Assembly: GCA_965247125.1 (NCBI GenBank)
Contig: CBDFGO010000001.1
Coordinates: 558,001-622,000 of the forward strand
Direction: 5' to 3'
DNA: 64,000 bases
Source of the DNA: CALBJU01 sp965247125
GTDB taxonomy: Bacteria; Bacteroidota; Rhodothermia; Rhodothermales; UBA10348
Positions within the stretch are counted from its first letter, which is position 1, and the number at the start of each line of letters is the position of its first letter. The translations under genes were made by a program, and so were the position numbers. Positions 25,683 through 33,423 of the stretch are shown here, in pieces. The notes beneath the pieces were generated by a model, which searched no databases, was not told where the DNA came from, and worked only from the letters and a program-made list of their open reading frames with translations.

Positions 25683-27303
25683 AGGATTCGAACTTCATAT
25701 CGATTGGAATGCAATCCAGGCCGAGCTCGGCGCCCGTCCTAGCGGCACGAAACGAGCCTTCGTGGACTCGGTGGCTGTTGTATACGGCGTCAGCTCTGCG
25801 TCCATCTACCGGCAGCTGAAGGACCGTTTTAAAAAGGAGAAGTCTTCTCCGCGCAGCTCGGAGAAGTATCCAAAAGTTCTCGTCCACGAAGCGGCAAAGA
25901 TCCAGGAGGAGTACAAGCTCAGTTTGATCAAGGGCACGGCGCGCCGCTTGGCCACACGCCAGATCATTGAGCTCTTAGAAGAGCAAGGAATTATCGAAGA
26001 GGGATCCTGGTCGGTCGCCGGACTGAACAAGGCTCTCCGCGAAGTCGGCTACCGCAACGTTCAGGCGCGTGTGCGCGTGGAAGCGGATCATTACTGCCAG
26101 CAATTTCAGATTGACTTTTCTCGCTCGAAGCACTTCCAGGTTGTGGGCCGAATCGGTGATGAAGACTGGAAGCTGCGCGTTTCCGGTAACGGGCTGCACT
26201 ACAAAGATGGAGAGGTTAAGCTGAGAACGTGGATGGTTCAAATGCTTGATGAATACTCTCGGCTTCGCACGGTCCGCTATTTCCCGGCCACGGGCGAGAG
26301 TCCGCTGCTCGGCATCGAGTTCCTGGACTGGTATTTCAACCGGGGTGAGGATGGCCATTATCTTCGTCACAAACCCGAAGCCATTCGCGGCGATCAGGGC
26401 TCGTTTATGAAGAGCGCGGAAGCGAAGTCTGCGCTGACCGCTCTCGGCATCGAGCACCGCATGTCTACGCCCTACAACAAAGAGACGCAGGGTAAAGTCG
26501 AGCGCGGTTTCGGCGTATTGTGGAGCTCGTTCGAGGCTCGCGTGGCCTTCGATCTTGGCCGGGAGCAGGGTAAAAAAGCATTCATTACGCTTAGCGAGCT
26601 CAATGTTCGGATGAATGAATTTTTGATCCTTGAGCAGCAAAAAGACCACCCTTTCCTATCTGGATCTACACGGCTCGCAGTGGCTAAGAAGTCGGCCATG
26701 ATCGTGAGACCCGCGATGGTTGAAGCTGACCTCAGATCGATTGCGTTCAGGACCTGGGAGCGCGAAGCAGATTCTACCTGCATGATTTCTATCGAGGGCA
26801 TGAATCTGGAAGTGCCCGAGAAATGCGCCGGTAAATCGGTGGTCGTGCACCGCAATCTGAACGGCGATTATGTCGGGCGATTGGTCAATGGCTACACGGC
26901 AAAACCCTTCGCGGTCATTCCCTACCGCACACAGGCTCTCGGCTCGTTTGATCTCAGTAGGAGCAAGGCCTACTCGGAGAAGGTCCGCTCCGAAGTCGTG
27001 CGTGATATGAAGGTTCGCGATCTGGCTCCGAAGGCCAAGATTGAGCGGCCCGAGACCGTCTTTTCCGAAGTGGAAAAGGGAGACTCTGTTTTCGGATCAC
27101 AGACAATGTTCCTCATGCAAGCCAAAATTGAGCTTGCAAAACGACTATTTGATTCGGGCATCTACGAAGATCCTCAAGCATACGTGCCCGATGTCGTTAT
27201 GACCTGCGTTGAGACCGGTGCGCTGTTCAATAACATGACAGCGACCAATCTCAATGACCTGGTTGACCGCCTCACTCTCACAGCAAAACGCCAGGCAATG
27301 TGA
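25675..27303 (+). CDS. MuA-like DDE transposase
   Basis: The 542-aa protein has a retroviral-integrase-type catalytic core. The acidic triad is visible as Asp147 (QIDFSR), Asp240 (RGDQGSF) and Glu276 (KVERGFG). The N-terminal 70 residues contain a helix-turn-helix-like segment (YGVSSASIYRQLKD), and the C-terminal part a beta-barrel and helical tail. It is shorter than MuA (663 aa), lacking part of the N-terminal end-binding domains, as in several Mu-like phages. It cuts and joins phage ends during replicative transposition. The gene appears intact. Confidence 0.9.
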   Translation: MPKGFELHIDWNAIQAELGARPSGTKRAFVDSVAVVYGVSSASIYRQLKDRFKKEKSSPRSSEKYPKVLVHEAAKIQEEYKLSLIKGTARRLATRQIIELLEEQGIIEEGSWSVAGLNKALREVGYRNVQARVRVEADHYCQQFQIDFSRSKHFQVVGRIGDEDWKLRVSGNGLHYKDGEVKLRTWMVQMLDEYSRLRTVRYFPATGESPLLGIEFLDWYFNRGEDGHYLRHKPEAIRGDQGSFMKSAEAKSALTALGIEHRMSTPYNKETQGKVERGFGVLWSSFEARVAFDLGREQGKKAFITLSELNVRMNEFLILEQQKDHPFLSGSTRLAVAKKSAMIVRPAMVEADLRSIAFRTWEREADSTCMISIEGMNLEVPEKCAGKSVVVHRNLNGDYVGRLVNGYTAKPFAVIPYRTQALGSFDLSRSKAYSEKVRSEVVRDMKVRDLAPKAKIERPETVFSEVEKGDSVFGSQTMFLMQAKIELAKRLFDSGIYEDPQAYVPDVVMTCVETGALFNNMTATNLNDLVDRLTLTAKRQAM

Positions 27304-27623
27304 TGCCAAAACGCAGCTGGATAAGAACCCTAATTGCTCAAACCGACTCGTTCGGCGAGACCAACATCAACGGACACGTATTCGTTGCTCCCCTGCGCGT
27401 AAAAGATCAACTGATCTACGTGCGAATCCTACCCAGTGGGCACATGATCGGAGAGATCATCGGCTACACTGACGAGCTTTCTTTCCCACTTACGCTTAAA
27501 AAAATGATACCACTTACAAACAAAGGCCGGTCCGCAGCAACGGACCGGCCCGAACCAAACCGAAACACGGGATCACTCTTACATGAACCGAGACGTAAAT
27601 CTCTTCCGCCATTTCGGGCTTGA
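27303..27623 (+). CDS. Early protein between transposase and ATPase, unknown
   Basis: A 106-aa protein starting at the ATG that overlaps the transposase TGA. The N-terminal 65 residues look like a small beta domain (VFVAPLRVKDQLIYVRIL); the tail is basic and Pro-rich and is translated through a perfect hairpin (27525-27550). It overlaps the start of the ATPase gene. No family was recognised. Confidence 0.5.
   Translation: MPKRSWIRTLIAQTDSFGETNINGHVFVAPLRVKDQLIYVRILPSGHMIGEIIGYTDELSFPLTLKKMIPLTNKGRSAATDRPEPNRNTGSLLHEPRRKSLPPFRA
27525..27550. repeat. Perfect 10-bp hairpin before the ATPase gene
   Basis: GGCCGGTCCG, a six-base loop, then CGGACCGGCC, 32 bases before the ATPase ATG. No T-run follows, so it is not a simple terminator. 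It could modulate translation of the ATPase or pausing in the early transcript. Confidence 0.6.
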
Positions 27624-27833
27624 TGCCCGAACCACATATTGGGGCCCGGAGCACCAAAAGTACGCTACCGGCATCCTAAATGCTGTCAGAAGCCAACGCA
27701 TGATGATCGTCATCGGCGGCTTTGGAAACGGCAAATCCACCCTCGTCAGGGTGACTCTTAACGGGGAGGCGCGCTTTCGTGTGGTATGGGTCAACAACCC
27801 CGATCGCGAGCGCCTTCACATCAGCCAGATGTA
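27583..27833 (+). pseudogene. MuB-like AAA ATPase, C-terminus missing
   Basis: The first 83 residues or so look like the start of a MuB-type target-selection ATPase, with Walker A GGFGNGKST at about residues 45-53. The match ends at ISQM, exactly where a hairpin begins at 27830. The rest of the ATPase domain, including Walker B and the sensor region, is gone; the frame continues to 28014 only as unrelated sequence. MuB normally stimulates transposition and gives target immunity, so its loss suggests the prophage cannot transpose efficiently. Confidence 0.8.
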
Positions 27834-27869
27834 CCGAATTCCGACGTTCAGTTGTCGCAATTCGGTACA
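27830..27869. repeat. Long hairpin at the prophage truncation point
   Basis: TGTACCGAATT-c-CGAC, loop GTTCAGTT, GTCG-c-AATTCGGTACA: 16-base arms with one mismatch. The hairpin sits exactly between the broken ATPase gene and the leader of a peptide gene on the other strand. It looks like the two terminal repeats of a lost element joined together, or a deletion scar. It could also act as a transcription barrier. Confidence 0.7.
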
Positions 27870-27945
27870 CCCTCAATTCTTTCTGAGCATATGTGCATGT
27901 TATCACCACCCTACTATCGACGGTCAAAATGACCAAGATATTCAT
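27870..27945 (-). pseudogene. Remnant leader of a second Cys-rich peptide gene
   Basis: From the ATG at 27945 the minus strand reads MNILVILT and about 17 more codons before meeting the hairpin. The start and the roughly 75 bases upstream match the leader of the peptide gene at 31540 closely, including GGGAGGTTTACATG against AGGAGGTTCGCATG and a GAGTGGGA...CTCA hairpin-like stretch further up. The hydrophobic leader is degenerate (an acidic residue and an Arg are inserted), and no Cys-rich part follows. It is a truncated paralogue. Confidence 0.65.
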
Positions 27946-28014
27946 GTAAACCTCCCAGGTTCGAGAAAGGGATTGGTTTGTGCTGTGAGCCGCCGTCCCA
28001 CTCCCGGGCGATGA

Positions 28015-28339
28015 GAGCGAAATGCCGATATGTTTCCCTCCAAGTACAACAAGCTGTTTTTTCGGCCATTTATGGACTTCTAACGGACTGAAAATTCCCG
28101 ACCCTCGTGTCAATCCTGTCTATAAACGGTCAGATATTTCCAATTCAGTCGCATATTCCCATATGGCGACGTCTGGATAGTGCTGAACACCATACACGTG
28201 GGTTCCCATAGGACTTACCGAAATGGAGAAGAGGTGCTCTTCGACCGAAAATTTAGCTTGTTGGACTTGGCTTCAGCAAACGTGCGAAACGAGGCGTAGG
28301 AAACAATGGTCGCAATCAACTAGAACTTCAGCAAGCAAA
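28015..28339. other. Intergenic region without a clear gene
   Basis: This 325-base stretch, AT-richer than the prophage, holds no ORF with a start. A plus-strand stretch of about 56 sense codons (28126-28299) ends at a TAG and contains WIVLNTIHVGSH, but it has no start and no recognisable family. It may be a gene fragment or chance. No terminator-like hairpin with a T-run was seen. Confidence 0.5.
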
Positions 28340-28876
28340 CTATGAATCTGATGGCAATGAACTGTTCATCGGAAGTATTTCAGTCACACGTTCGATCTTC
28401 CCATTGTCCAGAAAAGCCGAAGAGACGTTGATTTGAGCCCCATTTTGATAGTATGCTTGATCTGTATAGTAAAACATGTCCGGATTCAACCCTGAAATTT
28501 TTCTAAGCATTAGAGCGTGATATCTAGTCCTTTCTATCGGAGCATCGGTCGTATTATGGACGATTATTCGTTGTAGAGTTCGATCTTTCTCGTGTTCACT
28601 AAATTGCCGAACCTTGTCCAAAAGTTTGAGCTGTGCCGAAATACACCCTGCCGCGTCAATAACGAGGAAAGCTCCCGCATCGAACTTCTCATGAGACGTG
28701 TCAGATGACTGAAGTATATTGGTGAAAAACTCGGCTGAAACGTCTTCTGTCGTAAAACTCGGCTCTAACAGTGATTCCTCTTGCAGATATATCAATGCCG
28801 ACAGTGCAACGATAAAAATGACACTCAGGTCGAACAGTATTCGTCTGGTTTGAGCTGGAGATATATTATTACTCAT
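28340..28876 (-). CDS. Membrane-anchored protein, possibly thioredoxin-like
   Basis: A 178-aa protein with one N-terminal membrane segment (about residues 13-30) and a periplasmic domain. The pattern FLVIDAAGCISAQLKLLDKV near residues 70-90, followed by a beta strand RIIVHNT and a late SSAFLDNGKIERV strand, resembles the thioredoxin/redoxin fold with a single Cys in place of CxxC. The start overlaps the beta-propeller stop by eight bases, so the two are coupled. It may handle Cys residues of the secreted peptide encoded upstream. The fold call is tentative. Confidence 0.55.
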   Translation of the reverse strand: MSNNISPAQTRRILFDLSVIFIVALSALIYLQEESLLEPSFTTEDVSAEFFTNILQSSDTSHEKFDAGAFLVIDAAGCISAQLKLLDKVRQFSEHEKDRTLQRIIVHNTTDAPIERTRYHALMLRKISGLNPDMFYYTDQAYYQNGAQINVSSAFLDNGKIERVTEILPMNSSLPSDS

Positions 28877-29861
28877 ATTGATACACTAGTATTTGGGGAT
28901 TTGGAATTTCGCCAGTTTCTTCGTTAATCGGAGGTTGATAGGCCACATAAAGCTTATTGTGCTTGGCGCCGACTAATTTGTAAGAACGATTGCTCAGCAC
29001 ACCATAGCCCAGTTCGAGTCCCGTAGTGGTAAATAATCCAAATCCTTTTTCTTCTGCCGATCGATATACGACCATCAATACCTCATCATTCAGTAAGAAC
29101 AGGCTCGTCACTACTGTTGCCTCCGTAAGCAGAGCTTTCAACGCCGTGAAAAATGCCGGGCTAACCTTGGCCGGTAAGTCTTGACCACCATAGCTCTTAA
29201 GTACAGTTCGCGGCAAGGGATACCTGGAAATACTAAACGAGTCTGGATCAATCACGAAAAGTGTGTCAGGGATGACCCCTAGAACGTAAACTCCGGCAGG
29301 GCTCCAGAGAAGACCTCCTCCCTCCCACCGCCTTTCAACCTGAGGAAATTCGGGAGTCCGTACCGTCAGTACTGCTTCTTCAAGTCCATCTAGTGACAAT
29401 ACAGTCAAAAGTGAATTGGTATCATTCAGCCTGAACATCCTCCCGCCTTCATCAATATCCCATGTAGCGACAGGTAGTATTTCTCGGTCTATGACTCCGT
29501 GACAAACACCGTCTTGAGAATAACTCAAGATCGGAGCTCCACTGCTCGTTACAACGATGCCGCCGTCATGGATTCGAGTGGATAGTGGGGCGAAATCGTG
29601 GCCGGGGAGACAAGACTCGGCACTTAACGTTTCGGTCACGTCTCCCCGGAAATCAATCTTGAATACCAGCTTTCCCAACATATCCGTGACCACCATGTAT
29701 TCCATTCCAATGCTTATTGAGTTGATTGATCCCACCACAGCCGAAGAATCGATTTCAATAGTACTTTCGAACAGAAAATGAGGAATTGGGTCGGGCGTCT
29801 GTTGAGCACTAAGGGTGCTCGTCGCAAATATCAACCATGCTAACATGACGGGAAGCTTCAT
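28869..29861 (-). CDS. Secreted six-bladed beta-propeller-type protein
   Basis: About 330 aa from the ATG at 29861, whose signal peptide is clear (MKLPVMLAWLIFATSTLSAQ) and which has GGAG upstream; an upstream in-frame start at 29912 would lie inside the peptide gene. Repeated strands with Asp/Gly turns and segments such as FKIDFRGDV, LSYSQDG and FVIDPDS match the 6-bladed beta-propeller proteins that follow small Cys peptides in Bacteroidota genomes. It lies four bases after the peptide stop. It may bind or present the peptide; this is inference. Confidence 0.7.
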   Translation of the reverse strand: MKLPVMLAWLIFATSTLSAQQTPDPIPHFLFESTIEIDSSAVVGSINSISIGMEYMVVTDMLGKLVFKIDFRGDVTETLSAESCLPGHDFAPLSTRIHDGGIVVTSSGAPILSYSQDGVCHGVIDREILPVATWDIDEGGRMFRLNDTNSLLTVLSLDGLEEAVLTVRTPEFPQVERRWEGGGLLWSPAGVYVLGVIPDTLFVIDPDSFSISRYPLPRTVLKSYGGQDLPAKVSPAFFTALKALLTEATVVTSLFLLNDEVLMVVYRSAEEKGFGLFTTTGLELGYGVLSNRSYKLVGAKHNKLYVAYQPPINEETGEIPNPQILVYQYE

Positions 29862-30078
29862 AAATCTACTCTCCGCAAAGACCGACGAGTTCCGGCGCAT
29901 TATAGCACTCACCGTTCCACTGCGAACATTCTGATCCCGGCATTACACAATGCACGATGACGCAGTAGCTCGATGGCGTACTACAGTCTCCTCCAATGGT
30001 CATGTTGTAATCCTGCCCAGGGGCTTGGACCATAGCATTAGCGCTGTTTCCAGCAAATACGGTTCCTGTGGATACCAA

Positions 30079-31462
30079 GAGTTAACCCCGAAAGTTGTGT
30101 ACGGGTGAAAAAGGTATAGGCGGCGTATCCTGATGATGATTACGTCATTGTCAATCCGAAGATTGGAGGATACACCGCCCATGAAGACGAATAACGCACA
30201 CGAGAACGAGAACTACAATAGCACAGAGGATGTGTTGACAGAAGTATTGCGAACAGGGGCCGCAAAGATGCTGGCCACAGCCGTTGAGGCCGAGGTTGAA
30301 GCTTTCTGCCAGCGCTACCAGTTCCTGCGCGACGAAGAGAATCGCCACCGCATCGTTCGCAATGGATATCTGCCAGAGAGGAAGATTTTGACTGGTATCG
30401 GGGAGGTCGCTGTAAAGATGCCCCGCATACGCGACCGTACGGGTCGGGGTGAGGATAGAATCGGTTTCCGCAGTTCGATACTACCAGCCTACCTCCGCAA
30501 GAGCCGCTCGCTTGAGGCTCTCATTCCATGGTTGTACCTGAAGGGAGTTTCAACGGGCGGCTTTGAGGCAGCGCTCTCGGCCCTTGTTGGTCCTGATGCC
30601 CCAGGGCTGACCTCCTCGACGATTGCGCGCCTGAAGACGCTTTGGACAAGGGAGCACGAAGACTGGCAAAAGCGGAGCCTGAAGGAGAAGCACTACGTCT
30701 ATTTCTGGGCCGACGGTATTCACGTAAACGTACGCATGGATAAACAGAAACTGTGTCTGCTGGTCGTGATCGGCGCTACGGCCGATGGAAGGAAGGAGCT
30801 TATAGCACTCGAGGACGGCTTTCGCGAGAGCAAGCAGTCGTGGCGAGAGTTGCTCCTGGAGCTGAGGCACCGCGGGCTGGATCAAGGACCGAAGCTGGCT
30901 GTTGCCGATGGAGCCATGGGATTCTGGAGTGCTCTCGCAGAAGTTTATCCCGAGACGCGAGCCGCACGCTGTTGGGTGCACAAGACAGCAAATGTGCTCA
31001 ACCGCCTGCCCAAGTCCGTTCAGAAGAAGGCAAAAGGTCACCTCACGCAGATCTATACAGCAGAAACAAAAAAGCAGGCAGAGAGCGCCCTTCTGTTTTT
31101 CATCAAAGCCTACCAGCAAAAGTATCCGAAAGCAGCAGAGATTCTGGTGAAAGACCGAGAAGAACTGCTCGCTTTTTATGACTTTCCGGCAGAACACTGG
31201 ATCCATCTTCGGAGCACAAATCCGATCGAATCTACGTTCGCGACCGTGCGCCTCAGGACCGCCAAAACGAGGGGATGTCTGAGCCGAGAAACAGCTCTTG
31301 CAATGGCCTTCCGTCTATGTAAAGAGGCTCAGAAGAAGTGGAGGAAACTGAATGCACCGCACCTATTGCAACTTGTAAAAAAAGGAATCAAATTCACCGA
31401 CGGAATTACATCAGAACGACACGCTGCCTAAACCTTCCATACACAACTTTTGGGCATAGCTC
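30079..31462 (+). mobile_element. IS256-family insertion sequence, copy 1
   Basis: A 1384-bp element bounded by inverted repeats (left GAGTTAACCCCGAAAGTTGT, right end complementary with a few mismatches, about 20 of 26 paired). The flanks are GGATACCAA and GGATACCAT, an 8-9 bp target duplication with one mismatch. It is identical to the copy at 33730. It splits the peptide gene. One full transposase gene lies inside. Confidence 0.92.
30181..31431 (+). CDS. IS256-family transposase, copy 1
   Basis: A 416-aa mutator-type transposase from ATG 30181, with TGGAGG upstream; the longer reading from 30133 starts within the left end. The DDE residues are Asp178 (WADGIHV), Asp243 (VADGAMGFW) and Glu350 (NPIESTFATVR). 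The enzyme cuts and inserts the element, usually creating 8-9 bp duplications as seen here. The gene is intact and identical to copy 2. Confidence 0.95.
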   Translation: MKTNNAHENENYNSTEDVLTEVLRTGAAKMLATAVEAEVEAFCQRYQFLRDEENRHRIVRNGYLPERKILTGIGEVAVKMPRIRDRTGRGEDRIGFRSSILPAYLRKSRSLEALIPWLYLKGVSTGGFEAALSALVGPDAPGLTSSTIARLKTLWTREHEDWQKRSLKEKHYVYFWADGIHVNVRMDKQKLCLLVVIGATADGRKELIALEDGFRESKQSWRELLLELRHRGLDQGPKLAVADGAMGFWSALAEVYPETRAARCWVHKTANVLNRLPKSVQKKAKGHLTQIYTAETKKQAESALLFFIKAYQQKYPKAAEILVKDREELLAFYDFPAEHWIHLRSTNPIESTFATVRLRTAKTRGCLSRETALAMAFRLCKEAQKKWRKLNAPHLLQLVKKGIKFTDGITSERHAA

Positions 31463-31790
31463 GGATACCATATAGAAAAACGCTAGCACGGCTCCTATCG
31501 CTACCGTTCTAATGATGGTCGAAATAAACGAGATGTTCATGCGAACCTCCTATTTTTAAGAAAGGGTTTAATGCTCTGAGGTGGGTCCTCCCACTCACTA
31601 GGCATCAGAATATCGTGCCCGAAGTCTCTTCTGCTTTAGTACACTAAGCTCCTTTGCCGACTCTCGTTATACCATTGCATGTGGCCGGTTACTCCCGTCC
31701 GTTAGAGATGGTCCCGTTTGACTGGACAGCCTGGCTCTGATTATAGGTGGAATCTTGCGATCTTATCACCCTCAAGAAAGGATACAAACG

Positions 31791-32078
31791 ATGAGTCGCA
31801 AAAGAAGAAATCACAGCAATGCCTTCAAAGCAAAAGTAGCACTGGCGGCGGTTAAGGGAGACCGCACGATGGCCGAGTTGGCAGACCAATTCCAGGTGCA
31901 CCCGAATCAGATTCAGACCTGGAAGAAGAAATTGATTCAGGACGCTGAAGAGGTGGTTGAAAAAGGGCATTCCGGAAAGCACAACGAGGAGGGCCAGATC
32001 AAGGAGCTTCGCGCCAAGATTGGCGAGCTTTCGATGGAGAAGGATTTTTTATCCAAAGCGCTCGGTCGCACCCAGTAG
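31791..32078 (+). CDS. IS3-family transposase OrfA
   Basis: A 95-aa helix-turn-helix and leucine-zipper protein from ATG 31791 (AAGGA eight bases upstream). It contains the AELADQFQVHPNQIQTWKKK motif typical of OrfA. A canonical slippery heptamer T TTT TTA lies at 32045-32051 in the right frame. A -1 slip there yields the OrfAB fusion, with the new frame running through VGERRQMIDRN into OrfB. Confidence 0.9.
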   Translation: MSRKRRNHSNAFKAKVALAAVKGDRTMAELADQFQVHPNQIQTWKKKLIQDAEEVVEKGHSGKHNEEGQIKELRAKIGELSMEKDFLSKALGRTQ

Positions 32079-32092
32079 GTGAGCGCCGCCAA

Positions 32093-32920
32093 ATGATCGA
32101 CCGAAACCATAATCTTTCCATCAAACAGCAGTGCAATCTGCTGGAGCTGAACCGCTCAACGGCCTACTACAAGCCGGTGGACGAGAGCAAAGAGAACCTG
32201 GCCGTGATGAAAAAACTGGATGAGCTCTACATCGAACGTCCCACGCGAGGATCGCGCACCATGAAGGATGCGCTCGAGGACAGAGGTATTTTTGTGGGCC
32301 GCCATCGAATCCGGCGATTAATGCGTCTGATGGGCCTTATTGCCATTTATCCTAAGAAACGGACCTCGATTCCGGGAAAAGGTCACAAGATTTATCCGTA
32401 TCTCTTGCGTAAGCTCAACGTGACGCGGCCCCGGCAGGTTTACGCAAGCGACATCACATTCATTCCGATGAAAAGGGGATTCGTTTACCTGGTCGCCGTC
32501 ATTGACTGGTACAGCCGAAAAGTACTCTCACGCCGGATCTCCAATACGATGGACACCGACTTCTGTGTGGAAGCGCTCGAAGAAGCAATCGCCGTGTATG
32601 GAGCGCCAGAGATCTTCAATACGGATCAGGGCAGCCAGTTCACATCGATGGCCTTCACTGATGTTCTGAAGAATCATGACATCAAAATCTCTATGGATGG
32701 CAAAGGACGCTGGATGGACAACGTGTTCGTTGAACGTCTGTGGCGTAGCCTGAAATATGAAGAGGTGTACCTTAAAGCCTATGACAGTGTGGCTGAAGCC
32801 CGCAAATCCATTGCTGTATACTTCGACTACTTCAATAACGAAAGGCGACACAGCTCGCTTGGAAGACGAACCCCTGATCACGTATTTTTTAATCACCAGC
32901 CGCTTCAAGAAGCAGCATAA
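32093..32920 (+). CDS. IS3-family transposase OrfB (rve integrase core)
   Basis: A 275-aa protein with the DDE integrase core: Asp in YASDITFIP, Asp in FNTDQGSQFTS, Glu in VFVERLWRSLKYEEVY. The N-terminal part contains the HTH_21-like RGSRTMKDALEDRGIFVGRHRIRRLM segment. It is normally made as the -1 fusion with OrfA. The frame is intact to the stop near the right inverted repeat. Confidence 0.93.
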   Translation: MIDRNHNLSIKQQCNLLELNRSTAYYKPVDESKENLAVMKKLDELYIERPTRGSRTMKDALEDRGIFVGRHRIRRLMRLMGLIAIYPKKRTSIPGKGHKIYPYLLRKLNVTRPRQVYASDITFIPMKRGFVYLVAVIDWYSRKVLSRRISNTMDTDFCVEALEEAIAVYGAPEIFNTDQGSQFTSMAFTDVLKNHDIKISMDGKGRWMDNVFVERLWRSLKYEEVYLKAYDSVAEARKSIAVYFDYFNNERRHSSLGRRTPDHVFFNHQPLQEAA

Positions 32921-33018
32921 TCAATCCGCAAGATTCCACCTAAGACCCTGTCCAGTTTTATAGGACCATCTCTGAACACGGCAACAGCATCCCCCTTAAT
33001 TCTATCGTGCATCGGAAT

Positions 33019-33053
33019 AGTATTGGGTAGCGAGGGTTTTACTCGCTAATACT
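33019..33053. promoter_or_regulatory. Inverted repeat upstream of the XRE gene
   Basis: TAGCGAG at 33028-33034 pairs with CTCGCTA at 33042-33048 around a seven-base loop, flanked by AGTAT/ATACT. It ends eight bases before the XRE start codon and fits an autoregulatory operator or a translation-blocking hairpin. Confidence 0.55.
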
Positions 33054-33060
33054 TCACATC

Positions 33061-33423
33061 ATGTCTCCACGATTACCCAACTATTTAAAAACCTACCGAC
33101 TGCGTTCCGGATTAACTCAGAAAGAAGTTGCAAGCCTCTTGAATTGTGAGCACGGGACGGCGATTTCCAGATATGAGAGAAGGAACAGGCTACCAACTCT
33201 CCGAACTGCCCTTGCTTTGGAAGTCGTCTTCTGTACTCCTCTTGCAGAGCTTTATGCAGGCGTCAGAGAGGAAATGGAGCACATGGTCCGAACACGTGCT
33301 GAAGATCTATTTGACACGCTTTGCTGTCTTCAAGCACAACCTCAGATAGATAAAAAGATTGAACTCTTGGAAAGAATAATTGAGGCAACAAACGCTTCTC
33401 GTTTATCAGTTTCTAACCAATAA
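33061..33423 (+). CDS. XRE-family regulator of the RuvC-like pair
   Basis: A 120-aa protein with a clear helix-turn-helix at about residues 15-50 (LRSGLTQKEVASLLNCEHGT, ISRYERRNRLPTL). The C-terminus is a helical dimerisation-like tail. Three bases separate it from the RuvC-like gene, so the two form an operon. Similar regulator/RuvC-like pairs occur on mobile islands, from my general knowledge of such regions; their role is not established. It probably represses its own promoter. Confidence 0.78.
   Translation: MSPRLPNYLKTYRLRSGLTQKEVASLLNCEHGTAISRYERRNRLPTLRTALALEVVFCTPLAELYAGVREEMEHMVRTRAEDLFDTLCCLQAQPQIDKKIELLERIIEATNASRLSVSNQ

Larger units (their letters stand above)
797..27869. mobile_element. 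Mu-like transposable prophage, right end truncated
   Basis: The block contains a Mu-type DDE transposase, the start of a MuB-like ATPase, a GemA-like protein, Mu-type portal, terminase, gpG, gp36 and gp37 homologues, a Mu I-like protease, an HK97-fold-type capsid protein, a tape measure and tail fibres. Order left to right: tail and capsid genes (leftward), portal/terminase block (rightward), repressor (leftward), early operon (rightward). In Mu itself the early region begins at the left end and all late genes read the same way, so this layout is rearranged relative to the type phage. The left end probably lies in 552-796, but I could not identify terminal TG...CA ends. The right end is lost: the ATPase stops at a hairpin at 27830-27869. 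No endolysin was recognised. Confidence 0.85.
29866..31540 (-). pseudogene. Secreted Cys-rich peptide gene split by IS256 copy 1
   Basis: The 5' part (31463-31540, 26 codons, MNISFISTIIRTVAIGAVLA...) lies right of the insertion sequence and the 3' part (29866-30069 plus the duplicated target) left of it. Removing the element and one target copy rejoins them in frame to a 93-aa precursor: an N-terminal signal segment ending near VFAGNSANA, then a mature part with six Cys (DC, YC, HC, EC, EC, LC). AGGAGG precedes the ATG by five bases. It heads an operon with the beta-propeller and membrane protein. It resembles NVEALA-type peptides in context, not clearly in sequence. Confidence 0.75.
31704..32973 (+). 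mobile_element. IS3-family insertion sequence
   Basis: The ends are inverted: AGAGATGGTCC at 31704 and its complement GGACCATCTCT at 32963-32973, continuing inward with an ACTGGACAG / CTGTCCAGT match. Inside are two overlapping-frame genes, orfA and orfB. No target duplication was obvious, perhaps because the flanks have changed. It lies between the upstream region of the peptide gene and the XRE gene. Confidence 0.85.

Noticed and set aside
614..27871. GGTACACC occurs at 614-621 and at 27864-27871, near both supposed ends of the prophage, and could be a target duplication.
   Set aside because: Eight bases is longer than the 5-bp duplication expected of Mu-like elements, the right copy is part of the hairpin, and a chance match in the searched stretches is plausible.
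30550..31206. Long minus-strand reading frame of 218 codons opposite the IS256 transposase, present in both copies.
   Set aside because: It is antisense to a confidently identified transposase and has unusual Cys/Leu-rich composition; a shadow of the real gene.
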